DNA of 64,000 nt from NCBI RefSeq assembly GCF_014650435.1, contig NZ_BMUY01000007.1, forward strand, positions 248,001-312,000, given 5' to 3'. Source of the DNA: Streptomyces tendae. GTDB taxonomy: Bacteria > Actinomycetota > Actinomycetes > Streptomycetales > Streptomycetaceae. The notes under the pieces are model-generated. The model searched no databases and was not told where the DNA came from. It was given only the letters and a program-made list of their open reading frames with translations. This document shows, in pieces, positions 8,151-16,570 of the stretch (position 1 is its first letter; every line of letters starts with the position of its first letter). A program made the position numbers and the translations under genes.

Positions 8151-9308
8151 ATGGGGAACACGGCAGTGGTGGTCGGAGGAGGCATAGGCGGGCTGGCCGC
8201 CGCGATCGGCCTGCACCGCATGGGATGGGACGTGACGATCCTCGAACGTTCGCCCGTGCTCGAGGACGCGGGGGCAGGCATTTCCCTGGCGGCCAACGGC
8301 CTGCGCGCCTTGGACGAACTCGGCGTCGGCGGTGCGGTTCGGGACGCGTCGCGAGGCCAGTACACCGGCGGAACCCGAACGCCCCGGGGCGGCTGGCTGA
8401 CCAGGATGGACGGCTCGGCCCTCGAGAAGGCGGTGGGCACACCGATCATGGGCATTCCCCGTTCCACCTTGCACCGACTGCTGCGTGAGCACCTGCCCGC
8501 CGGATCACTGGAGGTCGACACCGAGGTGACAGCCGTTGAGCAGGTCGGCCCGGGGACAGTCCGTGTCGACTGCGGCACCACGGCCCTGGAAGCCGATCTG
8601 GTGGTGGCGGCCGACGGTATCGGCAGTGCCGTCCGCAGCAGAGTCCTTCCGGGCCACCCGGGCCCCGTCTACAGCGGCTCGACGGTGCTGCGCGCGATCA
8701 CCGAGCACGCGGTCGACGTACGCGCCGACTTCGAGCTGACCTGGGGCCGGGGCGCGGAGTTCGGGCACATCGCCTTCCTGGACGGGCGCGCCGAGTGGCA
8801 CGCCGTCCTCAGTCTCGCCGCCGGAACGCGGTTCGCCGACCCGCTGACCGAACTGCGTCGGCGCTTTCGCACCTGGCACGATCCGGTCCTCGCCCTGCTC
8901 GACGCGACTCGGCCCGAGGCCGTGCTGCATCACGACGTGAACGAACTCCGCACGCCACTCCCCGCATACACGGTCGGGCGGATCGCACTGCTCGGCGACG
9001 CGGCCCATGCGATGACCCCCAACCTCGGGCAGGGCGCCTGCCAGGCACTGGAGGACGCGGTCACCCTGGCCGCCGCCCTCGGTGCCGAGCCCACCGTCGA
9101 GGCCGCGCTCGCCCGCTACGACGCCGAGCGCCGGCCGCGGAGCCAGGCTGTCGCGGGGGCCGCCCGTCAGGCCGGGAGAATGGGTCAGCAACTGTCCCAC
9201 CCGCTGGCCGTCACCCTGCGGAACACGGCCATGCGACTGACACCGTCGCGGGCCGCCACACGCATGATCCTGCGCCACCACGCCTGGGTTCCGCCGTCGC
9301 TGAACTGA
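8151..9308 (+). CDS. FAD-dependent monooxygenase (salicylate hydroxylase/TetX-like)
   Basis: 385-residue class A flavin monooxygenase. It has GGGIGG at residues 9-14 for FAD binding, the central DLVVAADGIGSAVR motif and GDAAHAMTPNLGQGACQALEDA near residue 285. Likely reaction: NADPH/O2-dependent hydroxylation or inactivation of an aromatic or polyketide-like compound. It lacks the C-terminal thioredoxin-like domain of the monooxygenase at 378. The ATG at 8151 lies 15 bp after the second TetR operator. The pairing with its own repressor suggests an inducible self-resistance or detoxification function. Confidence 0.92.
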   Translation: MGNTAVVVGGGIGGLAAAIGLHRMGWDVTILERSPVLEDAGAGISLAANGLRALDELGVGGAVRDASRGQYTGGTRTPRGGWLTRMDGSALEKAVGTPIMGIPRSTLHRLLREHLPAGSLEVDTEVTAVEQVGPGTVRVDCGTTALEADLVVAADGIGSAVRSRVLPGHPGPVYSGSTVLRAITEHAVDVRADFELTWGRGAEFGHIAFLDGRAEWHAVLSLAAGTRFADPLTELRRRFRTWHDPVLALLDATRPEAVLHHDVNELRTPLPAYTVGRIALLGDAAHAMTPNLGQGACQALEDAVTLAAALGAEPTVEAALARYDAERRPRSQAVAGAARQAGRMGQQLSHPLAVTLRNTAMRLTPSRAATRMILRHHAWVPPSLN

Positions 9309-9461
9309 CCCGAGCTGCTCGGCGTCACCCCGTGGCCTCGCGGGCCACCCCACGGCACTGGCCGGGCCTGCGCTCAGCGGCCTCGACTCCCGGCCACGCG
9401 ACCGCTTCGCGCAGCTGTCGATGAGAAATCGTCGTTGGCTTTCACGTCCCCGGGCGGGATC

Positions 9462-10337
9462 ATGAAGGCCATGACCACTTCCTCGTCTGCCGTCGACGTG
9501 CTGCGCTACGCGGCCTTCACCCCCCGCCCCGACGGGGGCAACCCGGCCGGTGTCGTCCTCGACGCCGCGCTGCTCGGGCCGGACCGCATGGGGGCGATCG
9601 CCGCCGAGGTCGGATACTCGGAGACGGCGTTCGTAACCACCCGCGACGAGGAGCGGCGCCGGCTCACACTCCGGTACTTCAGCCCTCTCGCCGAGGTCGC
9701 CTTCTGCGGCCACGCCACCGTGGCGACCGCGGTGGCTCTCGCCGAACGGCTGGGCCCCGGTGACCTGGTCTTCGACACGCCTGCCGGAGAGATCCCGGTG
9801 ACCACGGAGACGGACACCGACGGCGCGGTGCGGGCGACCCTCACCAGCGTGCCGACCCGGTCGCGGGAGGCGCGGACCGACGAGGTGGACGCGACGCTGT
9901 CCGCCCTGCGCTGGGACAGCGCCGACCTCGCCCCCGAGCTGCCGCCGCACGTCGCCTTCGCCGGCAACGACCACTTGATCCTCGCGGTCCGCTCCCGGGC
10001 CCGACTGGCCGACCTCGACTACGACTTCGACGCGCTTGCCGCACTCATGCGGAAGCACGGCTGGACGACCGTGCACCTGGTCTGGCGCGAGGACGAGCAG
10101 CGGTACCACGCGCGGGACCCCTTCCCGGTGGGCGGCGTGGTCGAGGACCCGGCGACCGGAGCCGCCGCGGCCGCGTTCGGTGGCTACCTGCGCACGGTCG
10201 GCGCACTGCCCGCGTCAGGCGTCGTCACCGTCCGGCAGGGGGAGGACATGGGCCGGCCCAGCGACCTCACCGTACGAACGGACCCGCACGGCGCACGCGT
10301 CCACGTCTCCGGCAACGCCGTACCGATCGTCGGCTGA
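9462..10337 (+). CDS. PhzF family isomerase-like protein
   Basis: About 291 residues with the two-lobed diaminopimelate-epimerase-like PhzF fold. The N-terminal DGGNPAGVVLDA and EVGYSETAFVT (with the catalytic Glu of the family), the segment YFSPLAEVAFCGHATVATAVAL, and the C-terminal FPVGGVVEDPATGAAAAAFGGYL are all family hallmarks. PhzF itself isomerises a dihydro-hydroxyanthranilate in phenazine synthesis. Most homologues have unknown substrates, and no other phenazine genes are nearby. The ATG at 9462 is preferred; an ATG nine bases downstream is equally possible. Confidence 0.88.
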   Translation: MKAMTTSSSAVDVLRYAAFTPRPDGGNPAGVVLDAALLGPDRMGAIAAEVGYSETAFVTTRDEERRRLTLRYFSPLAEVAFCGHATVATAVALAERLGPGDLVFDTPAGEIPVTTETDTDGAVRATLTSVPTRSREARTDEVDATLSALRWDSADLAPELPPHVAFAGNDHLILAVRSRARLADLDYDFDALAALMRKHGWTTVHLVWREDEQRYHARDPFPVGGVVEDPATGAAAAAFGGYLRTVGALPASGVVTVRQGEDMGRPSDLTVRTDPHGARVHVSGNAVPIVG

Positions 10338-10611
10338 CGAGGTCCGTCGGCGACGTGCCGGCTGCGTGAGATCCGCGCCGAGATCGTCCAAACCCGGGCC
10401 GACTGCGACGGGCCGCCGAACGGGAGGCGCCGATGAGTGGCCAGGCGGACCGGCACGGCCTGGAACGGGCCCGCCCCCTGTAAACCGGCGCTCGAGGTGT
10501 TCGTACGGGGTGCGGTGTCACGTGTCGGGTGCTCCGTGCTCCTCGGCGCCGTTGGCCGACGGGTGGAACTGGACAGCCTGTTGGCACAACGGTGAGGCGA
10601 GGGGGCTTGTG
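10338..10611. other. gap without a supported gene
   Basis: The 274 bp between the PhzF-like and EF-hand genes hold no convincing gene or strong hairpin. A 16-codon frame with a ribosome-binding-like GGGAGG (10433-10483) is too short and composition-neutral to call. The EF-hand promoter is presumably in the right half. Confidence 0.5.
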
Positions 10612-11157
10612 GTGGCCAGTGAGTTCCGCAGGACGAAGGTCCAGGCGATGTTCGACGTGTTCGACACGGACGGCAACGGCTTCCTGGAGGAGAGGGACTT
10701 CGAGGCGCTCGCCGCGCGGTGGAGCCGACTGCCGCGGGTGGCCGCGAGCCCGGAGCTGTCCCTACGGGTACGCGGCGTGATGATGGGATGGTGGCAGCAG
10801 CTGTCGGCCGCCGCCGACGCGAGCCGGCCCGGCCGGGTGAGCATGGACGAGCTGATGACCGTGGTCGAGCGGCTGCCGGCCATGGCGGAGGCCGTCACGG
10901 CCACGGCCGACACGATCTTCGACGCGGTGGACGAGAACGGTGACGGCCGTATCTCCCGTGACGAACACCAGCGGCTCGTCGACACGTGGCACGGCCGCGG
11001 CATGGCGACGCAGGACGTGTTCGACCGCCTCGACCAGGACGGCGACGGCTACCTCGGCCGGGCGGAGTTCGCGCTGCTGTGGACGCAGTTCTGGATCAGC
11101 GACGACCCGGCCGAGCACGGCAACGCGATGTGCGGCCCCGTCGCCCCCGCCGCCTGA
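10612..11157 (+). CDS. EF-hand calcium-binding protein (calerythrin-like)
   Basis: 181 residues with four EF-hand positions. Loops 1, 3 and 4 are canonical (DTDGNGFLEERD, DENGDGRISRDE, DQDGDGYLGRAE). Loop 2 (DASRPGRVSMDE) has lost ligands at positions 3 and 5. This is the sarcoplasmic-calcium-protein/calerythrin layout, a cytosolic Ca2+ buffer or sensor found in several actinomycetes. The GTG at 10612 follows a purine-rich AGGGGG; the GTG at 10609 is an alternative. No signal peptide or membrane segment is visible. It is monocistronic. Confidence 0.92.
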   Translation: MASEFRRTKVQAMFDVFDTDGNGFLEERDFEALAARWSRLPRVAASPELSLRVRGVMMGWWQQLSAAADASRPGRVSMDELMTVVERLPAMAEAVTATADTIFDAVDENGDGRISRDEHQRLVDTWHGRGMATQDVFDRLDQDGDGYLGRAEFALLWTQFWISDDPAEHGNAMCGPVAPAA

Positions 11158-11371
11158 GGCCACGGCAGCGACGGCTCATCGAGGCCCACGGCCCACGTGG
11201 TGGTGCGGACCCTGTCACACCGCGGGCCGTGGCGGCACAGCCGCGAGCAGCCGGTGCTCGCCAGCAGAGGTCAAGCGGTCCCGGACGGAAACGCGCGGAT
11301 GCGCCACAGGCGCGTGCGACACGTGGCGCGTGCGGTCGCGGCGAGCGCCAGGAGTGAGCGACAGTGGTTCC

Positions 11372-12142
11372 ATGTGCGGCCGGTACGTTTCCACCCGCGG
11401 TCCCGAGGACCTCGCCCGGCAGTTCCAGATCGCCGACCCGGACCTCGGCGATCCCCTCGCGCCGAGCTGGAACGTCGCGCCGACCGACGAGGTGTGGGCC
11501 GTCCTCGAGCGCCCCTCGCGCGACGCCTCCACGGGCGCTCCGGCGGCGCGGCACCTGCGTAGGCTGCGCTGGGGTCTGGTGCCGTCCTGGGCCCGCGACA
11601 CGAAGATCGGCGCCCGGCTGATCAACGCCCGGATGGAGACCGTCCACGAGAAACCGGCCTTCCGCACGGCGTTCGCCCGGCGCCGCTGCCTCCTGCCGGC
11701 CGACGGCTTCTACGAGTGGCAGCGCATCGAGGACCCGGAGACGGGAAGGACCCGGAAGCAGCCCTACTTCATCCACGCCGCCGACGACCAGGTGATGGCC
11801 CTGGCGGGGTTGTACGAGTACTGGCGCGACCCGGACGCCCGGCACGACGACGACCCGTCGGCCTGGCTGACGACCTGCACCATCATCACCACCGAGGCCA
11901 CGGACGACGCCGGACGCGTCCACCCCCGCATGCCGCTGACCGTGGCCGATGAGCACTACGACGTCTGGCTCGACCCTTCCCACCAGGAGACCGGCGCGTT
12001 GCGCGACCTGCTCGAGCAGCCGGCCGGCGGCCGGCTCGACGCCCGTCCCGTCTCCGCGGCGGTCAACAACGTCCGCAACAACGGTCCGCAGCTGGTCGAG
12101 GCGGTCACCGGCCCGGAAACCGGAGCCACTCCGTCCGATTGA
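11372..12142 (+). CDS. SRAP domain protein (YedK/HMCES-like abasic-site DNA-protein crosslinker)
   Basis: 256 residues beginning MCGRY. Cys2, exposed after removal of Met1, is the residue that links covalently to abasic sites in single-stranded DNA. The conserved asparagine (SWNVAPTDEV), RWGLVPSWA, NARMETVHEKPAFRTAF, LLPADGFYEWQ and the RVHPRMPLTV histidine are all present, so the protein should be active. The ATG at 11372 is fixed by the need for Cys2. It stands alone between the EF-hand and arginase-fold genes. The expected role is replication-linked protection of abasic sites. Confidence 0.95.
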   Translation: MCGRYVSTRGPEDLARQFQIADPDLGDPLAPSWNVAPTDEVWAVLERPSRDASTGAPAARHLRRLRWGLVPSWARDTKIGARLINARMETVHEKPAFRTAFARRRCLLPADGFYEWQRIEDPETGRTRKQPYFIHAADDQVMALAGLYEYWRDPDARHDDDPSAWLTTCTIITTEATDDAGRVHPRMPLTVADEHYDVWLDPSHQETGALRDLLEQPAGGRLDARPVSAAVNNVRNNGPQLVEAVTGPETGATPSD

Positions 12143-12218
12143 GCCCCCGGCCCATGAACAACCGCCGCCTCGCGAAAGACCGGTTGAACGCCGAGCGCCC
12201 GACGGCAAGGATGACGCC

Positions 12219-13124
12219 ATGCGAAGCATCATGGTCATGGACGCCCCCTCCAACCTGGGGCTGCGCCCGCCGGCCCCCGGCACCGTCCCCGGCTGCTACA
12301 AGCTGGCCGGGGCGCTGCGGGACAACGGGATCGTACGCAGGCTCGGCGCCCTCGAAGGAGGCGTCGTCGTGCCGCCCCGCTACGACCGCGGCGACTGGCA
12401 GGAGGGCGACGGCGTCTTCAACGCACGCGCCCTCGCCGCCTACACACGCACCCTCGCCGACCGCATCGAGCCGCACGTGTCCGCCGGTCACTTCACCCTG
12501 GTCCTCGGCGGGGACTGCTCCATCCAACTCGGCGCCGCGCTGGCCCTGCGCCGTCTCGGCCGGTACGGCCTGGTGTCGATCGACGCCTCTCCCGACTTCC
12601 GCCATCCGGGCACCTCCGACCGGATCGGCGCCGCCGGGGGAGAGGAACTCGCCCTCGCGACCGGGCGCGGGCAGGAGGACCTGACGGACCTCGAAGGGCT
12701 GCGGCCCTACCTCCGGGACGAGGACGTCCGGCTCTTCGGCACCCGGGACGCCTTCGTGGACGACGAGGACGTCGCCGAGCTGCGCGGGCTGAAGGTCCCC
12801 GTCACCACCGTCTCCGACCTGCGCCGCACCGACCCCGCAGACCTGGGCGCCGCGACCGCCGCCGACCTCGATGCGGCAGCACTCGACGGCTTCTGGATCC
12901 ACCTGGACGCCGACGTCCTCGACCCCTCGGTGATGCCCGCGGTCGACAGCCCGGACCCCGACGGACTGCTGCCCCGCGAAGTCACCGCCCTGCTGCGCCC
13001 GCTCGTCCGTTCCCCGCGCTGTGCGGGGCTCAACGTCACCATCTACGACCCCGACCTGGACCCGGACGGCAGCGCCGGCGTCCTCCTGACGGACCTGGTG
13101 GTGGCCGCCTTCACCACCGACTGA
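12219..13124 (+). CDS. arginase/agmatinase-fold protein with altered metal ligands
   Basis: 301 residues with an arginase fold. The metal motifs are recognisable but changed. GGDHS is GGDC (Cys100), DAHxD is DASPD (Asp122, Ser124, Asp126), and the last pair is intact (LDADVLDP, Asp230 and Asp232). Two of the six usual Mn2+ ligands, both histidines, are therefore replaced. Cys at the first position occurs in some actinobacterial relatives; Ser at the third is less usual as far as I know. It may use one metal or have lost ureohydrolase activity. The ATG at 12219 follows AAGGA. Confidence 0.85.
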   Translation: MRSIMVMDAPSNLGLRPPAPGTVPGCYKLAGALRDNGIVRRLGALEGGVVVPPRYDRGDWQEGDGVFNARALAAYTRTLADRIEPHVSAGHFTLVLGGDCSIQLGAALALRRLGRYGLVSIDASPDFRHPGTSDRIGAAGGEELALATGRGQEDLTDLEGLRPYLRDEDVRLFGTRDAFVDDEDVAELRGLKVPVTTVSDLRRTDPADLGAATAADLDAAALDGFWIHLDADVLDPSVMPAVDSPDPDGLLPREVTALLRPLVRSPRCAGLNVTIYDPDLDPDGSAGVLLTDLVVAAFTTD

Positions 13125-13229
13125 GACGCATCAGCACGGGCCAGGCCCACGGCGCACGCCGCGATCAACTTGTCGCGGAGCCTCGTCCGGGTGGCCGTCC
13201 CCGCCCAGCCGCCCTCCGCCACCGCGGGG

Positions 13230-13739
13230 TCAGCACGAGATCTCGGACCTGATCACCGTCGCCGGTACCCCCGCGACGACGCTTCGGGCGGGAACATCAC
13301 GAGTCACGACGGCACCGGCGGCGACCACGGCGTCGGCACCGATGGTCACGCCCTGCAGGACCACGGCGGACGCTCCGATCCAGACGTTGCGTCCGATCCG
13401 GATCGGGGCCGACGTGATCCCGGTACGCCGCCGCGCCGGGTCCAGCGGGTGGCCGGAGGTGATCAGACTGACGTCCGGACCGAGCATCACGTCGTCGTCG
13501 ATCTCGATGCCACCAACGTCGTTGAAGCGGCAGCCCTGATTCACGAAGACGTTGCGGCCCACCCGGATGTTCACACCGTGGTCGGTGTAGACAGGCGGGA
13601 TCAGGTGGAAGGTCTCGTCCACCTCCCGCCCGGTGAGCGCGCTCCAGCGCTCCTGAATCTCCGCCTGCTGGGCGTACGCGAGCTTGTTGATCTGCTCGGC
13701 CATGCCGATCGCCCGCCGTACCTTCTGCGCAAAGTCCAT
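13230..13739 (-). CDS. maltose/galactoside O-acetyltransferase-like protein (left-handed beta-helix)
   Basis: 169 residues. A short N-terminal helical segment is followed by hexapeptide repeats (IRVGRNVFVNQGCRFND, IEIDDDVMLGPDVSLITSGHP, IRIGRNVWIGASAVVLQGVTIGADAVVAAGAVV). The TSGHP histidine is the usual catalytic base. Typical sugar acetyltransferases of this group are about 183-200 residues, so the N-terminal maltose-acetyltransferase part is shortened. The ATG at 13739 follows GGGGAGGA. It is divergent from the LysR gene at 13861. Likely reaction: CoA-dependent acetylation of a sugar hydroxyl. Confidence 0.88.
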   Translation of the reverse strand: MDFAQKVRRAIGMAEQINKLAYAQQAEIQERWSALTGREVDETFHLIPPVYTDHGVNIRVGRNVFVNQGCRFNDVGGIEIDDDVMLGPDVSLITSGHPLDPARRRTGITSAPIRIGRNVWIGASAVVLQGVTIGADAVVAAGAVVTRDVPARSVVAGVPATVIRSEISC

Positions 13740-13827
13740 GTCGTCCTCCCCGGAACAACCGTCGTGTGACCGGTGCGAGTGAACCAACGCTGTGATCTCT
13801 GGGGCAAACAACCTCAGGGTCACCGGC

Positions 13828-13844
13828 CACAACCTCTGGTTGTG
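13828..13844. promoter_or_regulatory. candidate LysR operator
   Basis: CACAACC (13828-13834) and GGTTGTG (13838-13844) form a perfect 7+3+7 palindrome 16 bp upstream of the LysR start. An extra ACAACC half-site lies at 13808-13813. Both are in the acetyltransferase/LysR divergent gap. Confidence 0.55.
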
Positions 13845-13860
13845 TCGTTACGATCCAGGT

Positions 13861-14790
13861 ATGGATGTCGATGCGGTCCGGACGTTCGTGGTGGTGGCCG
13901 ACAACGGGCATTTCCAAGTGGCAGCCGACGAGCTGGGAATCAGCCAGCAGGCGGTGTCCAAGCGCATCGCGGCCCTGGAGAGACAGCTCGGAGTCGCACT
14001 ACTGGTGCGGACCACTCGCGGGTCCCGGCCGAGCGTGGACGGGCAGGTCTTCCTGCCCCACGCCAGGAAGGTCCTGACCGCCGTCGAACAGGCCGAACAC
14101 GCCGTGCGGCCGGGGAGCCGGCTCCTGCGGGTCGACGTCCTCAACCGGCGCATCGCCCCGGCCCAGGCCGTCTACCGTTTCTACCGCTCCCGCCCCGACG
14201 CCGACCTCGACGCGGTCACCCTGGGTCGGGAGAACGCCGCCCAGGCGGCCCAAGCCGTGCTGGAAGGAACGGTCGACGCCTCCTTCCGTGCGGTGCCGGC
14301 AGACCAGGTCCCTGCCGGAATCAGTGCCGAACGAATTGCGGACGCCCCACTGCAGCTCCTGGTCGGGCCCGCCCACCCGCTGGCGAACGCCCCCTCGATC
14401 AGGCCGGCCGACCTTGCGGCGCACCGCATCTGGGTTCCAGGGATCCGACCCGGCACGGAATGGTCGGCGTTCTACGATGCGCTGGCCGAGGAGTTCGGAC
14501 TGAGCATCGACGCCCTCGGCCCCAACTTCGGCGACGAGGCCCTCATGGACGCACTGGCCGACTCGGCCTCCCTTGCGACCCTCGTCGGCGCCGGGGACCG
14601 GTACCTGTGGCCCCAGGCCCACGACCTGCGACGCATCTCCCTGATCGACCCGACACCGGTCTACCCGCACACCCTGCTGTTCCGCACCGGGGACAGGCAC
14701 CCGGTGCTGACCGACCTGCGCGGGTACCTGCGCGCGGCGGTACCTGAGACATCCGGTGACGTGTGGGTGCCACGCTGGGCGTGCATGTGA
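13861..14790 (+). CDS. LysR family transcriptional regulator
   Basis: 309 residues. The winged helix-turn-helix spans about 1-60 (AVRTFVVVADNGHFQVAADELGISQQAVSKRIAALERQLG), followed by a periplasmic-binding-like effector domain (about 85-295). It is divergent from the acetyltransferase gene at 13739, which it probably controls through the palindrome at 13828-13844. The effector is unknown. Confidence 0.93.
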   Translation: MDVDAVRTFVVVADNGHFQVAADELGISQQAVSKRIAALERQLGVALLVRTTRGSRPSVDGQVFLPHARKVLTAVEQAEHAVRPGSRLLRVDVLNRRIAPAQAVYRFYRSRPDADLDAVTLGRENAAQAAQAVLEGTVDASFRAVPADQVPAGISAERIADAPLQLLVGPAHPLANAPSIRPADLAAHRIWVPGIRPGTEWSAFYDALAEEFGLSIDALGPNFGDEALMDALADSASLATLVGAGDRYLWPQAHDLRRISLIDPTPVYPHTLLFRTGDRHPVLTDLRGYLRAAVPETSGDVWVPRWACM

Positions 14791-14827
14791 CGTCGCCCGG
14801 GGAGGGGCCGGAGCACGTCGCCGGCCG

Positions 14828-15676
14828 CTACCCCTCGGCCTCGGTGAAGCGATGGGATCCGAGTACGGCCAGGAGTCGCAACTTCTCGTAGCCCTCGCTC
14901 CGGGGCGGAGCCGTGAGGACCAGCAGGGTCTGGGACTGGTCCTCGGTGAACAGCGCCTGACAGTCGAGTTCGATCGCGCCCACCTCGGGGTGGATGAGCG
15001 TCTTGTGGTCCTCGAACCTTCGTGTGACCTCGTGCCGGGCCCAGAGCTCGGCGAACTCGGTGCTGGCCTTCTGCAGGATCCGTACGAGCTCGCCGGCGCG
15101 CGACTGCGGCCCTCGCAGCCCGTAGGCGGCGCGCAGGTTCGCCACCTGGGCGCGGCTCTGCCGGTCCCGGTCGGCCTCGGGATAGATCGACCGCTCGGCG
15201 GGATCGGTGAACCAGCGGTGGACGGCGCTGCGGGCCAGTCCCGTGTGATTCGCCGCGTCCCCGAACAGGGCGGCCGCCATCCTGTTCTGCACCAGTGTCT
15301 CGCCCAGGTCGGTCAGGACGAGCGCCGGAGTGTCGTCGAGCCGCTCCAGTACCCGCAGCAGTGCGGGAGCGACGTGTGCCGGAGCCGACAGGGCAGCCGG
15401 TGCGTTGTGCCCGGCGAGTTGGTACAGGTAGTCGCGCTCGGCGCTCGTGAGCCGCAGCGCACGGGCGAGCGAGGCCAGTATGTGGCCGCTGGGCCGGGGG
15501 CCGCGCTGCTGCTCCAGCCGCGTGTAGTAGTCGGTCGACATCACGGCGAGAGCCGCGACCTCCTCACGCCGCAGACCTGGGGCTCGCCGACGCGGGCCTG
15601 GGGGAAGACCGACGTCCTGGGGGCGGAGCGCCTCGCGGCGGCGGCGCAGGAAGTCGGCCATTGCTGCACGGTCCAT
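14828..15676 (-). CDS. XRE-type regulator with MmyB-like ligand domain
   Basis: 282 residues. The N-terminal helix-turn-helix (about 8-85, with GLRREEVAALAVMSTDYYTRLEQQRGPRPS) is followed by an MmyB-like PAS-fold domain (about 110-275, including the family motifs NRMAAALFGDA, ELWARHEV and HPEVGAIELDCQAL). It is divergent from the SDR gene at 15778. These regulators commonly control an adjacent short-chain dehydrogenase. Two relatives are encoded at 43637 and 49399. Confidence 0.93.
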   Translation of the reverse strand: MDRAAMADFLRRRREALRPQDVGLPPGPRRRAPGLRREEVAALAVMSTDYYTRLEQQRGPRPSGHILASLARALRLTSAERDYLYQLAGHNAPAALSAPAHVAPALLRVLERLDDTPALVLTDLGETLVQNRMAAALFGDAANHTGLARSAVHRWFTDPAERSIYPEADRDRQSRAQVANLRAAYGLRGPQSRAGELVRILQKASTEFAELWARHEVTRRFEDHKTLIHPEVGAIELDCQALFTEDQSQTLLVLTAPPRSEGYEKLRLLAVLGSHRFTEAEG

Positions 15677-15712
15677 GTCGTCGATTGTCGTCCTGCACCG
15701 GGCGGCGAACCA

Positions 15713-15765
15713 GGGATCGTCGATCCCCCGACAACCGGTCTCTGCACCCGCGCACGCAGACCGGT
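15713..15765. promoter_or_regulatory. candidate operators of the XRE/SDR pair
   Basis: Two inverted repeats lie in the 101-bp divergent gap. One is GGGATC-GTC-GATCCC at 15713-15727. The other has arms ACCGGTCT (15734-15741) and AGACCGGT (15758-15765) with a 16-bp spacer. The second ends 12 bp before the SDR start. Confidence 0.55.
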
Positions 15766-15777
15766 GACGATCGGGAC

Positions 15778-16542
15778 ATGAACATCTCCGGCAACACCAT
15801 CTTCATCCCCGGTTCCACCAGCGGCATCGGTCTCGCCCTCGCCCTCGCGCTGCGTGCCAAGGGCAACACCGTCATCGTCGGCGGCCGACGTACCGAACTG
15901 CTGGAACGCATCGCGGCCGCGCATCCCGGCATCGACACCGTGCAGATCGATGTCGCGGATCCCGCGAGTGTCGCCTCCGCCACGAAGCAGGTGCTGGCCG
16001 GTCATCCGGACCTGAACGTCCTGGTCGCGATGGCCGGCGTGATGCACGTCGAGGACTGGCGCGATCCCGCGTCGTTCCTCACCACCGCCGAGTCCACGGT
16101 CACGACGAACGTGCTCGGTCCGATCCGCCTCATCGCGGCGCTCGTCGAACATCTGCAGACCCGGCCCGACGCCACCATCATGACCGTGTCCTCCGGCCTG
16201 GCGTTCACGCCGCTCAAGGTCACGCCGAGCTACAACGCGTCGAAGGCGGCGATCCACATGCTCAGCGAGTCCCTCCGGCTGCAGCTCGCCGGCACGTCCG
16301 TGAAGGTCATGGAACTCGAGCCGCCGTCCGTCCGTACCGCGCTCCTGCCCGGCCAGGAGGACAACGAGCTCGCCATGCCGTTGGACGAGTTCATCGCCGA
16401 GGTGGTCGACCTGATCGAGGCCCGGCCCGACGCCGAGGAGATCCAGGTCGAGCGGGTGAAGTACCTCCGCTACGGTGAGGCCCGCGGCGACTACCACGAG
16501 GTCGTCCAGACGCTCAACCACTCGGACCCGCACGGCGAGTAG
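15778..16542 (+). CDS. short-chain dehydrogenase (DltE-like)
   Basis: 254-residue classical SDR. The dinucleotide motif GSTSGIG is at residues 12-18, and the active-site serine (VSSG) and YNASK (Tyr/Lys) are intact. The closest general type is DltE/YdfG-like NADP(H) oxidoreductases. The ATG at 15778 is fixed by the Rossmann start. It is divergent from the MmyB-type regulator, its likely repressor. The substrate is unknown. Confidence 0.92.
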   Translation: MNISGNTIFIPGSTSGIGLALALALRAKGNTVIVGGRRTELLERIAAAHPGIDTVQIDVADPASVASATKQVLAGHPDLNVLVAMAGVMHVEDWRDPASFLTTAESTVTTNVLGPIRLIAALVEHLQTRPDATIMTVSSGLAFTPLKVTPSYNASKAAIHMLSESLRLQLAGTSVKVMELEPPSVRTALLPGQEDNELAMPLDEFIAEVVDLIEARPDAEEIQVERVKYLRYGEARGDYHEVVQTLNHSDPHGE

Positions 16543-16570
16543 CCGGGACCGCCGAGAGGCGCGACGCAGC

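Noticed and set aside
8505-10109. 534-codon minus-strand frame opposite the FAD monooxygenase and PhzF-like genes
   Set aside because: Antisense shadow with no recognisable domain; both plus-strand genes have clear motifs.
9462-10337. Phenazine biosynthesis locus
   Set aside because: Only the PhzF-like protein is present. PhzF homologues are widespread and no phzA, B, D, E or G gene is nearby.
10433-10483. 16-codon frame with a good ribosome-binding-like sequence
   Set aside because: Too short, with no coupling to the next gene and no conserved feature; probably chance.
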